Of a stretch of 64,000 nt of DNA, positions 1-9,079 are shown in pieces. The stretch spans positions 1 through 64,000 of the forward strand of contig CALDSR010000041.1 in the NCBI GenBank assembly GCA_937924505.1, in the 5' to 3' direction. Under the pieces are notes generated by a model. It did no database searches. It was not told the DNA's origin and saw nothing but the letters and a program-made list of their open reading frames with translations. This stretch comes from an uncultured Granulosicoccus sp. (GTDB lineage Bacteria; Pseudomonadota; Gammaproteobacteria; Granulosicoccales; Granulosicoccaceae). Position 1 is the stretch's first letter; the number at the start of each line of letters is the position of its first letter. Position numbers and translations under genes: made by a program.

Positions 1-1080
1 CATGAGCCGCGAATAATCAGTGTGTATTCAGTCATGGCAGTTGGCCTTACTTTGCTGGCCAATCGTTTTTTTGCGGAACGTATCGACAATGGTGAAAACG
101 TCTTTCCATTAATTGGCATTGCCGCGTCAGGCTCACTACTCGCTACGCTTTCAATTGCTTTGTCTCCGAACCTGATCACTGTGTTATCGATTGGTGTTTT
201 GGGTTTTGGGATCGGGTCCAGTGCCATTTCAACGATGTTCAGTCTCGGTGGAAACCTGGCTGAGCTACATGCCATTGAACGTAGCCGTTTTAACGCCTAT
301 ATGCGTGCAACAAGTTCGACAGCATGGATGCTAGGGCCGGCAATAACGTTTCTATTGGCAGATCAGATCAACACGCAAGCAGTATTTTTTACCGCTTTTG
401 GCATGTCGATTATTTGGGTTGGCCTATGGTGGATTGTGCTACCGCATAACGTTTCGGCCACAAAGGCCGTTCTGACAGACAGGCCTGGTACACATCAGGG
501 AAATGCAACCGCGCTGTGGCTGGCAGCAGCGTATATTTTTTGTCTTTCATTTGCTCATTCACTCACGGTCACATCTCTACCGCTTTTCTATGTGCAGGAA
601 GTTGGCTTGCCTGGATATGCCCCGGGCATCGCCTTCAGCATGAAAACATTTATGGAGGTTATTGCTGTTTTCTCTACGCCTGCGCTTATTGTACGTTTCG
701 GCATGCGCAACGCCTTGTTTGCGACAACACTGCTTGCAGTTGGCACTATCCAATATCTGGCCCTGGTAGGGTCGTTTTATCAGATGCTGCTCGGCGCTGC
801 TTTGGAGGGTGTGTACTATGGGCTTTATGCGGGCCTTGGCATCAGCTACATTCAATCGCTTGCACCGGATCGACCCGCACGGGCCACTGCCATCTACTGG
901 AATAGCTTGATGGTCAGCGTTTTATTGGCTGGACCCGCAGTCGGGATCATCGCGCAAGCATCCAATTTTCAGAGAGTTGTTCAGATTGCCGTGGGTGTTG
1001 CGTTTTGTGCGGCCTTGATATTGATGCTTGGTAGTAGAAAGCAGCACAGTCAAACGCAACAAACCGGAATGCGACCATAG
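1..1080 (+). CDS. MFS transporter, 5'-truncated by window edge
   Basis: Integral membrane transporter of the major facilitator superfamily; the substrate cannot be read from the sequence. The frame is open from the first base of the window, so the gene begins outside it and only about 359 residues are present. Roughly ten hydrophobic segments alternate with short loops, with a cytoplasmic-type loop near the middle (around residue 150-165) as expected between the two six-helix halves. The protein ends in a polar tail rich in Q and R. The next gene is convergent, 19 bases away. The family is clear from the layout; a sugar- or drug-efflux role would be a guess. Confidence 0.75.
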   Translation, partial: HEPRIISVYSVMAVGLTLLANRFFAERIDNGENVFPLIGIAASGSLLATLSIALSPNLITVLSIGVLGFGIGSSAISTMFSLGGNLAELHAIERSRFNAYMRATSSTAWMLGPAITFLLADQINTQAVFFTAFGMSIIWVGLWWIVLPHNVSATKAVLTDRPGTHQGNATALWLAAAYIFCLSFAHSLTVTSLPLFYVQEVGLPGYAPGIAFSMKTFMEVIAVFSTPALIVRFGMRNALFATTLLAVGTIQYLALVGSFYQMLLGAALEGVYYGLYAGLGISYIQSLAPDRPARATAIYWNSLMVSVLLAGPAVGIIAQASNFQRVVQIAVGVAFCAALILMLGSRKQHSQTQQTGMRP

Positions 1081-1099
1081 CCAAGAATTTCGGCATCAT

Positions 1100-1942
1100 T
1101 CACAAAGCAATTTCGAGCAAGACAGGCTGATGATCGGATGCATCCGTTTCAACATCAACTTCTACTCTAACCGTCTTGTTGGCAATATTCTCTGTCGCAA
1201 GAAAAAAATCTCTTACATGAGGGCCCTGTGGCCACTGAGCACGATCAAAACAACCACAGGTCGCTTGTCTTTCACCGAGGCTCCGTCCATGATAGCGCGA
1301 TTGTACCAACCAACAGTCAATCCAGTTTTGAGTGGTGATTTGTTCGTTGAATACATTGTCATCGAGGCCAACATTAAGATCACCGCAGAGAATGACGGCA
1401 TCGCTTGAGCCCATATAACTATAAGGCCCAGAGACCTCTTCAGGTGTCGGTACAACAGATTTCGCGATGCGTTGATCACGTAAGCGTGTCAGTTCCTGTA
1501 TTTGAGCGATTAGCTCCTCACTCGAATGGAATGCAAGATGGGTGTTAAACAAGGAAATATTTTTACTACCTGGCTTTACTATCACTTCAACCATCGTTCG
1601 CGGCATTTGCAAGGTATTCACAGCAGGTGAAGGCAAGCAGTAAACTTGCGAGTAAACAAGAAATTCAGGCTTCACTAATGTCAGGTTACCGAATTCGATT
1701 CGCTTGCCCATGCCACTCGGAACGCTGAACCCTGGCCCCCAAACACGCTCGTAGTGGGGAAATCCATCACAGATAAGTGCGAGCTGATCATCACCGTTCA
1801 AATCAGCTATGTGCCTGGATACTTCTTGCAGGCAAATAATATCCAGTTCACCGAAGGTCTTGATCTGGTCCAGTATTCGGGCTACATCAAAGCGATTATC
1901 GCAACCCAAGGTGGCTTGTATGTTCCACGAAAGAATGTTCAC
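1100..1942 (-). CDS. Endonuclease/exonuclease/phosphatase (EEP) family hydrolase
   Basis: Predicted metal-dependent phosphoesterase of the EEP (DNase I-like) fold, 280 residues. All family motifs are visible: WNIQ at the N-terminus, a catalytic Glu in CLQEV, NTHL in the middle, GDLN (Asp and Asn of the active site) and a final SDHQP. The start is a GTG; no ATG lies upstream near enough. It lies 146 bases after the hydroxyacid dehydrogenase gene on the same strand and may be the last gene of that group. The substrate is unknown: relatives act on DNA, phosphoinositides or sphingomyelin. No signal peptide is seen, so a cytoplasmic role is likelier. Confidence 0.85.
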   Translation of the reverse strand: MNILSWNIQATLGCDNRFDVARILDQIKTFGELDIICLQEVSRHIADLNGDDQLALICDGFPHYERVWGPGFSVPSGMGKRIEFGNLTLVKPEFLVYSQVYCLPSPAVNTLQMPRTMVEVIVKPGSKNISLFNTHLAFHSSEELIAQIQELTRLRDQRIAKSVVPTPEEVSGPYSYMGSSDAVILCGDLNVGLDDNVFNEQITTQNWIDCWLVQSRYHGRSLGERQATCGCFDRAQWPQGPHVRDFFLATENIANKTVRVEVDVETDASDHQPVLLEIAL

Positions 1943-2088
1943 TGCCTTATCCCAGCCTATTTGAATGATTCGACGCCATTCTGCCTTGGGTCAGATCAAC
2001 CACCAGTTTGCGACAATCGTATACCCCATATTGACGCAAAGTAGCGATCTGTTGGATAGTCGCCTGACCATGGGCCAAGGTCGGGTGA

Positions 2089-3144
2089 TCAGGTCTTTCT
2101 CGACGTTGCCATATCGGCAACCCGATCAGAATCGGTAACACCGGTAACCGCCGCTATCGTTGTTGAATCCGCTCTCGCAAGACGGCGTTCTGTTTTTCCT
2201 GAGAAAATTGCACTTAGGTCATCGACAATCATCTCCCCGATAAGTTGACGCCCTCCATCTACCGCAGCTGCGCGATGGGGCGATAACAAGGCATTGGCGG
2301 CTTGCCGTATTGGATGATCTGCAGGCATCGGTTCCTCCGGAAAAACATCAGTCGCTATTCGAAGTCGACCGGACACCGCCTCAGCAGTTAATGCATCAAA
2401 ATCAACCAGATGAGCACGACTCAACACAACCACCAGCGCGTTATCAGCGAGCTTTGACAATGCATTCGCCGAAAGCATGCCTTCGTTTTCTGTCGTCGGA
2501 GACGCAGTGACAAACAAACATCGAGACCAGTGCAGTACTTCATCGAATCCGCATAGCTCGATACCGAAACTCTCCGCCCGACGTTCGGATAACCACGGAT
2601 CATAGGCTTTTATCATGGGTTGAAAAGGTGCAAGCAGTCTTGTCAACTCTTGGGCAATCTGGCCAAATCCGATAAACCCGACCGGTGCGCCACGCAGCGT
2701 GAAATCCGTTTCGACCTTGTCCTCAAGCCAGTTCTCCTTGCCTTGGCGAAACAATTCATGTTCGGCGATCAAGCCTCGTGCGCTACTGAGCGCCATGGCC
2801 AATCCGATCTCGGCAACGGATGTACGAAATCCAGGTGAACAGGAAAGCACTTCAACGTTGTGTTCTACACATGCGGTATAGTCGATAGTGTCGGGGAATG
2901 CGCCGGACACCTCTATTATCGTTTTAAGAGATGGTGCGTTCGCCAGCATCTCTGCCGTCACAACGGGTGTTGCAGCGACAAGCGCCGACGCTGATGGCCA
3001 GAACCGTTGAAATACATCAGTTGGAATCGATGCGTTCTTTCCCCAGGCAATATCGAAACGATTCTGAAACTCTGCTAGCGTGGATGCTGAAAACAGTTCA
3101 GACACTGTGCGCCAGTATGGATCGAACAGGACGACAGGTTTCAT
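2089..3144 (-). CDS. D-isomer-specific 2-hydroxyacid dehydrogenase
   Basis: NAD(P)-dependent oxidoreductase of the D-2-hydroxyacid dehydrogenase family, 351 residues. The Rossmann nucleotide-binding motif GFIGFGQIA lies near residue 160, followed by an acidic residue ending the second strand (YDPW), and an SPHRAA segment near residue 290 carries the likely catalytic His. The C-terminal tail after about residue 315 is longer than usual. The frame could open at a TTG five codons upstream, but that TTG overlaps a GAGG ribosome-binding site correctly spaced before the ATG at 3144, which decides the start. The substrate is not evident; neighbours do not form a recognisable pathway. Confidence 0.85.
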   Translation of the reverse strand: MKPVVLFDPYWRTVSELFSASTLAEFQNRFDIAWGKNASIPTDVFQRFWPSASALVAATPVVTAEMLANAPSLKTIIEVSGAFPDTIDYTACVEHNVEVLSCSPGFRTSVAEIGLAMALSSARGLIAEHELFRQGKENWLEDKVETDFTLRGAPVGFIGFGQIAQELTRLLAPFQPMIKAYDPWLSERRAESFGIELCGFDEVLHWSRCLFVTASPTTENEGMLSANALSKLADNALVVVLSRAHLVDFDALTAEAVSGRLRIATDVFPEEPMPADHPIRQAANALLSPHRAAAVDGGRQLIGEMIVDDLSAIFSGKTERRLARADSTTIAAVTGVTDSDRVADMATSRKT

Positions 3145-3283
3145 TTTTAATGACCTCAAAAGGCGTGATACATAACACCGTATCCAGTGCCTGCCAGACT
3201 ATTCAGGACCACTGCTCCCTCGCATAGCAATGACACACTACCCTCGTGATCGGTGCCACCTGGACACCGATCTAACAAACGTC

Positions 3284-3445
3284 CTAAGGTTTCTTGGGCG
3301 TCTGATATTCCACTTCCTTTTGAAAGGATTTCCAGGTTGTCTCATAGCCAACAAAGCCCTTATCGTTGGCCTCCATCTGACGAGTTTTGACATACTCCGT
3401 CACACCCTCGGGGACGACCGGTCGCTCTTTCTTTGGTTCACTCAT
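3284..3445 (-). CDS. Small conserved-looking protein, 53 residues, unknown function
   Basis: An open frame of 54 codons starting at ATG with an AGGA ribosome-binding site about nine bases upstream. The product is highly charged and soluble, with a lysine/glutamate/proline-rich start (MSEPKKERP) and end (PKKP) and a central VGYETTWKSF segment. There is no signal peptide, cysteine pair or membrane segment. It sits in the 400-base gap between the TPR gene and the hydroxyacid dehydrogenase gene, same strand as both. The good ribosome-binding site and the protein-like composition argue for a real gene. No function is proposed. Confidence 0.6.
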   Translation of the reverse strand: MSEPKKERPVVPEGVTEYVKTRQMEANDKGFVGYETTWKSFQKEVEYQTPKKP

Positions 3446-3545
3446 AAATAAATCCTCGTTTACACTCTTGAATAGCTCATTACTTCAACATCTATATTTT
3501 TTGTCGGTAATTTTTGCATTACTGCGTCTGATCATCAAGATATCC

Positions 3546-4652
3546 TCAGACTTGCAATGAAGCAACCAGTTCTTGCGCCTGTTGTGAACGCTCCAATGCC
3601 TTTGCCTGATAGTTTCGGTACTCCGTCCCTTCAAACAGTTTGCAGATCTTGTCAAATTCGACGACGGTCGCTTCGGCCATGTCCAGATAATCAGACTCAA
3701 TAGCGAGCGAGTACATTGCTGAGGCTCTATTGGCCGAAACCATCGACCAAATCAAAGGTACAGCATCATGACTCAGCGTCTTCAACGCTGCATCGTACAA
3801 CGGGATTGACGCTTCCAAAGAACCAATATCCTCTTCTCGCTCACCAAGCATCTGCATCGCAGCTGCGAGGTTGTTTTGAGTGATTGCACAGGTATAGGCG
3901 TTTTTGTCCGGTGTACGTTCACTCAGGGCATTGCGAAACGCAACCACTGACTGCTCAAGCGTGCGCGCACCACGCCGATGGGTACCGAGTTGGTACAGGA
4001 CAGTGCCCACGTCGCAAAAGACACCAGCCCATTCGTCAGCCATTTCTTTGCGTGGTAACAAGTTCACTGCTTCCTTCAACGATGCCAGGGCCTGCTTGAG
4101 CATCTGTGTATCATCCTCAAGTACACCGATCGTCTGCATGACAAGAGCCAGGTTGCAGGTGGTCTGCGCCCACTCAATGGGCATGGCTTCCTGAGTCCGA
4201 ATTTCATGCGCCTGCTCATAGGACAAGGCGGCCTGCTCCAGGAAATGCACACTGCCGCTACGTTGGCCGATAAAGCCCATCACATCACCAATATTGTGGT
4301 GGATAGCGGAGAGGCGGACTGGGTCCTCCTTGCGATCGGTCATCATCTGCATGCCTTGAAGCAACTCGATGGATTGCTGAAAAACATGGGCACTACCAAG
4401 ACGCAGCTCTCGCTTGTCCGCCTCATCCTGTAGCGTATCTTGAGAGTTTGCCCATTCGATCAACGTTGGCTTGTTCGTGCTCAATTCAAAGACGGTACGT
4501 TCAAACCGATCAATCGCCCGACCCAGGGCACCATGCACTGGCGACTCCTCGTCAATAACGCCCAACAAGCTACGACCATTGTTCTGGTGGCGCCATTGAA
4601 ACGATACGCCAAGACCGGGGGTGAGCAAGGTTTCTGAATATAAATGAGCCAA
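3546..4652 (-). CDS. Tetratricopeptide-repeat protein
   Basis: About 368 residues made of helical repeats. Several segments show TPR spacing (NIGDVMGFIGQ, NLALVMQTIG, DVGTVLYQLG, NNLAAAMQMLGE) at intervals of about 45-55 residues, longer than the 34 of classical TPRs and more like NB-ARC-associated TPR_10/12 types. Such proteins are protein-interaction scaffolds; no enzyme domain is present. No ATG is available between the upstream stop and the first conserved residues, so a TTG at 4652 is the most probable start, with only a weak ribosome-binding site. It follows the FKBP gene by 27 bases, so the two are probably co-transcribed. Confidence 0.7.
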   Translation of the reverse strand: MAHLYSETLLTPGLGVSFQWRHQNNGRSLLGVIDEESPVHGALGRAIDRFERTVFELSTNKPTLIEWANSQDTLQDEADKRELRLGSAHVFQQSIELLQGMQMMTDRKEDPVRLSAIHHNIGDVMGFIGQRSGSVHFLEQAALSYEQAHEIRTQEAMPIEWAQTTCNLALVMQTIGVLEDDTQMLKQALASLKEAVNLLPRKEMADEWAGVFCDVGTVLYQLGTHRRGARTLEQSVVAFRNALSERTPDKNAYTCAITQNNLAAAMQMLGEREEDIGSLEASIPLYDAALKTLSHDAVPLIWSMVSANRASAMYSLAIESDYLDMAEATVVEFDKICKLFEGTEYRNYQAKALERSQQAQELVASLQV

Positions 4653-4679
4653 CTCGACGTCTCTGCTTTTGTCAGCGCA

Positions 4680-5225
4680 TTACCCGGAGACAGGTTTTAC
4701 AGGCTGATCAGCGCCAACAATATCGCTAATATCAGGCTCCGCACCGACCGGCCCACCGACTTCCATTTCTTCCTCGGTCGCATCCCGCACCGTGACGATG
4801 GTCAATTTGAACACCACCTCTCGACCGCAGAGCGGGTTGTTACCATCAATCGTGACGGACTTGTCGTCAACGCGGGTAACAATAAACGTTTTATTTTTAC
4901 CCTGATCACTTTCCATCAGTATGGACGTGCCAACAACCCGGTATTCCTCAGGCACATTCTCGATTCGATCAGTGACAACCAGAGACTCATCACGAGGCCC
5001 AAAAAGCTTGTTGCAATCGATGGGAACATCAATAATGTCACCCGCAAGCTTACCTTCCAGCTCGGACGTCACTTGCGGAGCGAGAATTTCATTAACCCCA
5101 TGTACATACCCGATTGGAAACTCCACCTCCGTCAGAACACTGTCGGTTTTCGCATCGATAACTTTATATGTCAGCTCGACTAGCTTGCCGTCACCAATGG
5201 GGTCTTTAATTATAGTTTTACTCAT
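4680..5225 (-). CDS. FKBP-type peptidyl-prolyl isomerase, SlyD-like
   Basis: Peptidyl-prolyl cis-trans isomerase/chaperone, 181 residues. The FKBP fold is split by an insert-in-flap domain as in SlyD: GYVHGVNEI near residue 40, an IF-type segment around 70-125, then DGNNPLCGREV and a terminal VRDATEEEMEVG that matches the SlyD pattern closely. The His/Cys-rich metal-binding tail of E. coli SlyD is absent; the tail here is acidic and proline-rich. The first strand is divergent (KLVELTYKV), so catalytic efficiency may differ. Start is ATG. Upstream gene of the pair with the TPR protein. Confidence 0.85.
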   Translation of the reverse strand: MSKTIIKDPIGDGKLVELTYKVIDAKTDSVLTEVEFPIGYVHGVNEILAPQVTSELEGKLAGDIIDVPIDCNKLFGPRDESLVVTDRIENVPEEYRVVGTSILMESDQGKNKTFIVTRVDDKSVTIDGNNPLCGREVVFKLTIVTVRDATEEEMEVGGPVGAEPDISDIVGADQPVKPVSG

Positions 5226-5295
5226 TTACATGACTCCGCAGCAATTGCAAACCGATAAATGCCAGACAGTTCGAACTGCCAGTCTGATACTGTCG

Positions 5296-5649
5296 TTAAA
5301 AAATGGAAGCGCCGTAGATTTTCACTTCCTCTTCCTTGTTGTAACCAAGGACCATCCTCCCTAACCACTCACCTGCTTTTTTGCTGCTGCGCATTCGGTA
5401 CAGCACCGACACATGCTCGTTACGACGAATCAGACCGAGGCAGTCGTAATTAGGATCAAGGTTTCTTGTCAACTCGCTTTTGGCGAACTGCTTTCCTATT
5501 TCAACTTCATTGAGGCCAAACAACAGTTCATAGGAAAAATTACGAATAAATTTCCCGTATTCACCTTCGTTGGAATACTTGATCAGATCGTCCCACATCG
5601 GATGTGCAAGCGCGAAAATCTCGTCGTCTGATAGCTCGATTATATTCAT
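5296..5649 (-). CDS. Hypothetical protein downstream of aprMBA
   Basis: Soluble protein of 117 residues from the ATG at 5649; the frame stays open further upstream, but that ATG gives the natural N-terminus (MNIIELSDDEI). The composition is balanced with many acidic residues, aromatic positions and a LGYNKEEEVKIYG ending that suggests a small alpha/beta domain. No family is recognised with certainty; an NTF2-like fold is conceivable but unsupported. It lies 180 bases after aprA on the same strand, so a link to sulfur metabolism is possible through position only. A hairpin lies between the two genes. Confidence 0.6.
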   Translation of the reverse strand: MNIIELSDDEIFALAHPMWDDLIKYSNEGEYGKFIRNFSYELLFGLNEVEIGKQFAKSELTRNLDPNYDCLGLIRRNEHVSVLYRMRSSKKAGEWLGRMVLGYNKEEEVKIYGASIF

Positions 5650-5785
5650 CGGTTTAATTGGACAGGAGACACATAGTGTTTCCAAATGCGCCTGAAGATA
5701 AAAACAAAACTGCTCAAACTATGGGCAGCACGGACTTGAAACTGGAACGACATGCAAAACAGTAATTGATAACAAGGTAGAGCCA

Positions 5786-5813
5786 GGAGTTGCCGCCATC
5801 TGGCAACAACTCC
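5786..5813 (-). terminator. Hairpin just after aprA
   Basis: Arms GGAGTTG and CAACTCC (7 bp) enclose an inner GCC/GGC pairing around a four-base loop. It lies 17 bases beyond the aprA stop codon. No U-run follows on the minus strand, so it is either a factor-dependent terminator or a 3'-end stabiliser of the aprMBA messenger. Confidence 0.4.
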
Positions 5814-5829
5814 CCTAGTCAGAGCCTGC

Positions 5830-7713
5830 CTAGGCTGCGTCTTCCTTGGCATCAACATCGGCAAGATGATAGAGCGGTGCTTTCTCCATCGTGTATTCAC
5901 CTGTCTCCGGATCACGTCTGGAAACAGTCAGAACGTGCCAGTTCGCATCATCAAGCTTCATATGATCGCCACGATAATAATACCCAGGCCAACGCGTTTC
6001 TTTTCGGAACAAGGTATGTTGTACAACCGATTCGGATGTCAGATGACGATGCTTGATCTCCCAGGCACGCAACAGCTCGTGAATATCCTCTGCCGCCACT
6101 TTTTCAAGATCCTCTTCCAGCAGTTTGAGTTTCTTCAGACCAATGTGCAACAGCTTCTCGTTGGTCATGTAGCTGACCGTGACACCACCAGCATACTCAT
6201 CCATCAACTTCTGCAAACGATCAAGCGCCTGTCGAGGATTGATGTAGTTCGGGTTGACTGAACCGGCGGTAATTTCGTTACGGTAAACCCGATAAGTTTC
6301 CATCGGCTTATAGACTTCTTCTTTGCGACGTTCGATCTGAGCCTCAGAAATCTTGATGCCTTCAGCCTTGCCATCATCAATATATTTACAGGCCGCTTTC
6401 GCCGCAATTCGACCTTCCGTGAATGAACCAGAAGAGAATGCATGTGGAGTACCGCCAACAGCATCGCCGGCACCAAACAGACCTTCAACCGTGGTCATGC
6501 GATTGTAGCCCCACTGATACTCAGGCGGAGACAAATCTTCCGGACCGGAACACCAGGCGCCACAACCCGTCGCATGTGAACCCATGACATAGGGCTCTGA
6601 CGTGGTGAGCTCAGGGTTTTCATATTTAGGATCCACATCGGTGGAAGCCCACAACACCGCCTGACCAACGGTCATACCCAGAAAGTTGTGCCAGCCAATT
6701 TCCTCGAGGTGTGGATCCTGAAACGCTTCCATCGTCACCATATGGATCGGACCACGCCCCGCATTGACCTCTGAAATAAAGGCATGATTACGCAGGCAGG
6801 TCGGGATCGGGCGATGGCTAAGGTGAGACGCCTCAGGGTCCAGATATTCCTTACCAACCATCTCCTGTAGAGACGGCCACCACTTGGATTCATACTCTTC
6901 ACCCATACCGTTCTGGGTATAGGTTTTCAGATGCAGAAAGTAGGCGCCGACCGGGCCATACCCATCTTTGAAACGCGCCAGCACGATACGGTTTTCCATC
7001 TGCGTCATCTTTGCACCCGCATTGATCAGCAGGCCATACGCCGAACCGGATGACCAAGGTGCGTACCAAACACGACCAGCACCTTCACCGACTGAGCGCG
7101 GTTTGAAAATGTTCGATGCACCACCGGCGGCTACGATAACGGCCTTTGATTTGAATACGTGGTAGTTGCCGGTTCGGACATTGAATCCGACTGCGCCAGC
7201 GACTCGATTTTCTTTGGCGTCGTCCATTAACAGGTGGGTGACGCAGATACGGTTGAACACCTTGTCTGCCGATTTCTTTGCTGCTTCCGCGACAATCGGC
7301 TTGTAGGACTCTCCGTGGATCATGATCTGCCAGCGTCCTTCGCGAAGGAAGTTACCGGTTTTGGGATCACGCATCAGGGGTAGACCCCAATCCTCAAACT
7401 GGTGCACGGTTGAGTCAACGTGACGTGCCATATCAAACAACAGATCTTCGCGCACCATGCCCATCAGATCGATACGCGCATACCGGACATGATCTTCCGG
7501 ATTATTCTCACCGAATCGCGTGCCCATATAGCAATTGATCGCGTAAAGACCCTGCGCCACAGCGCCCGAGCGATCTATATTCGCTTTCTCGGCTATGACA
7601 ATCTTCTTGTCCTGACCCCAATACCGTGCTTCAAAAGCAGCACCAGTGCCACCGAGACCTGCTCCGCAGACCAGAATATCGATGTCGTCTTCGACAATCG
7701 TTTTGTACTTCAT
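5830..7713 (-). CDS. aprA: Adenylylsulfate (APS) reductase alpha subunit AprA
   Basis: FAD-containing catalytic subunit of dissimilatory APS reductase, 627 residues, the usual length. In sulfur oxidisers it runs in reverse, joining sulfite and AMP to APS and releasing two electrons. The dinucleotide-binding motif CGAGLGGTGAA near residue 16 and the fumarate-reductase-type flavoprotein layout are evident; the protein acts in the cytoplasm with AprB. Its ATG shares one base with the aprB stop codon (TGATG), and an AAAGGAG ribosome-binding site lies inside the end of aprB. Last gene of the aprMBA operon. Identification is secure; oxidative direction is inferred from AprM and the adjacent sat. 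Confidence 0.97.
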   Translation of the reverse strand: MKYKTIVEDDIDILVCGAGLGGTGAAFEARYWGQDKKIVIAEKANIDRSGAVAQGLYAINCYMGTRFGENNPEDHVRYARIDLMGMVREDLLFDMARHVDSTVHQFEDWGLPLMRDPKTGNFLREGRWQIMIHGESYKPIVAEAAKKSADKVFNRICVTHLLMDDAKENRVAGAVGFNVRTGNYHVFKSKAVIVAAGGASNIFKPRSVGEGAGRVWYAPWSSGSAYGLLINAGAKMTQMENRIVLARFKDGYGPVGAYFLHLKTYTQNGMGEEYESKWWPSLQEMVGKEYLDPEASHLSHRPIPTCLRNHAFISEVNAGRGPIHMVTMEAFQDPHLEEIGWHNFLGMTVGQAVLWASTDVDPKYENPELTTSEPYVMGSHATGCGAWCSGPEDLSPPEYQWGYNRMTTVEGLFGAGDAVGGTPHAFSSGSFTEGRIAAKAACKYIDDGKAEGIKISEAQIERRKEEVYKPMETYRVYRNEITAGSVNPNYINPRQALDRLQKLMDEYAGGVTVSYMTNEKLLHIGLKKLKLLEEDLEKVAAEDIHELLRAWEIKHRHLTSESVVQHTLFRKETRWPGYYYRGDHMKLDDANWHVLTVSRRDPETGEYTMEKAPLYHLADVDAKEDAA

Positions 7714-8195
7714 CAGTAAGACACTCCTTTCTTCATCACTACCCCGTTGGTTTCCAAGGTGTGGATGCCGCCATCATCAAAGCGGATATACTTGGGTTCG
7801 TTGAACAGCAGTTGGCTGTCACGTTGTTCCTGAGTAGGCCCTTCCACATCGCGTAGTTGAGGAGTCGCACTACCCCAGGGCTTGGTGGTAATCGGTGCCA
7901 AGAGATCCATGTCTTTTTCACCGTTACGAAACTTGATGCGCCATGCAATAACACCTTTCTCTTCATCTCGCTTTACCCGGACCGAATGCCCCAGGGGCGC
8001 AAAGTCCGCATAGCCTCGGACGTCAATCGCTTCATGTGGGCAAGCTTTGACGCAGGAATAACATTCCCAACACATATTGGGTTCAATGTTATAGGCGCGA
8101 CGAGTTGTTGTATCAATATGCATGATGTCTGATGGGCAGATATCGACGCAGTGACCACACCCGTCACAACGGGTCATGTATACGAAAGTTGGCAT
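7713..8195 (-). CDS. aprB: APS reductase beta subunit AprB
   Basis: Iron-sulfur subunit of APS reductase, 160 residues. Two ferredoxin-type cysteine motifs, CDGCGHCVDICP near residue 10 and CWECYSCVKACP near residue 42, supply the eight ligands for two [4Fe-4S] clusters; the rest is the typical beta-sheet and C-terminal arm that wraps around AprA. It passes electrons between AprA's FAD and the membrane partner AprM. A GGAGA ribosome-binding site stands seven bases before the ATG. Downstream overlap with aprA by one base indicates translational coupling; aprM is 29 bases upstream. Confidence 0.97.
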   Translation of the reverse strand: MPTFVYMTRCDGCGHCVDICPSDIMHIDTTTRRAYNIEPNMCWECYSCVKACPHEAIDVRGYADFAPLGHSVRVKRDEEKGVIAWRIKFRNGEKDMDLLAPITTKPWGSATPQLRDVEGPTQEQRDSQLLFNEPKYIRFDDGGIHTLETNGVVMKKGVSY

Positions 8196-8224
8196 AGTAG
8201 ATTCTCCAGCCTTGTTGAGTTCAA

Positions 8225-9079
8225 TTAGTAGTGATTGGCAGATTCGCGCTTGATACCGAGACCCATATTGGGTGGATTGGCACCCATGTACTCAGGAATA
8301 TCGGGGAATCTAGCTTGTACTTCCGGATCAGACAGATCGTAGTCGGCAGGCAGGTTAAGCCGCGAGCCATCGGCCATCGCGACTTTTTTCTGAAAAGCTG
8401 CGGCCGGTTTGAAAAACATGTGAGCGAACTTGGACCAGTAAACAGATCCGAACAACACCGTTGAACTGAGAATGAACAGAGCAAAAAGGAACAGCGAAAA
8501 ACCACCTGTACCAATAGCCTGAAAAAATGACCACAACAAAGCGAATGTAGCGGTGAAAAGAAGGCCCAGGATAAACAGGTCACCACGACCATTGAACTGA
8601 TTCCACTTGACACCTTCAGAGGCAACATCAACGCGAATGGCAAACCAGAACCAATAACCGCCTACACACAATGACAAGGCACCGAGATGCCACAGCAAGG
8701 GAACAAGAGCAGGAGCTTTAGCATCGGTGCCGGTGTACTTGAAGATCAACAACGCTGTCGTAACGACAAAAAAGATGAAACCGTACATGGTCATCAGATG
8801 AGATAGTCGACGACGTTTGTTGCAGAATTCCGATGATGTCAGAACTTCGTTGGCAACTGTCTTGACAGCAAGACCGACCTTCTTGCCACTACCGACTTTG
8901 ACTTTCGCATCTTTCTGGGCTTTCTTCGAATTCTCGAAGAAATATCTTGCGCTCTGCTTGTGCAACATATCGAGCACAGTGCCACCGATAACCAGCAGAA
9001 TCATCAGCACGACATAACCTTGCATGACTGAAGGCGAGATAAGTGCCGTAATCTCGGCAAATGGGTTGTTGGTAAGCAT
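8225..9079 (-). CDS. aprM: AprM, membrane partner of APS reductase
   Basis: Polytopic inner-membrane protein of 284 residues with about five hydrophobic segments (near residues 19-38, 97-117, 128-152, 173-192 and 196-220). A lysine-rich cytoplasmic loop lies at about 50-80. In Allochromatium-type sulfur oxidisers aprM precedes aprBA and is thought to carry APS-reductase electrons to the membrane in place of QmoABC; the position and size here match. The ATG has a clear GGAGG ribosome-binding site ten bases upstream. First gene of aprMBA, divergent from sat across a 580-base gap. Confidence 0.9.
   Translation of the reverse strand: MLTNNPFAEITALISPSVMQGYVVLMILLVIGGTVLDMLHKQSARYFFENSKKAQKDAKVKVGSGKKVGLAVKTVANEVLTSSEFCNKRRRLSHLMTMYGFIFFVVTTALLIFKYTGTDAKAPALVPLLWHLGALSLCVGGYWFWFAIRVDVASEGVKWNQFNGRGDLFILGLLFTATFALLWSFFQAIGTGGFSLFLFALFILSSTVLFGSVYWSKFAHMFFKPAAAFQKKVAMADGSRLNLPADYDLSDPEVQARFPDIPEYMGANPPNMGLGIKRESANHY

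Noticed and set aside
1947..2141. Leftward 64-codon frame between dehydrogenase and EEP genes
   Set aside because: Overlaps the dehydrogenase end, no start signal, no family features.
4644..5183. Rightward frame of 179 codons
   Set aside because: Antisense shadow of the FKBP gene, which has clear family motifs.
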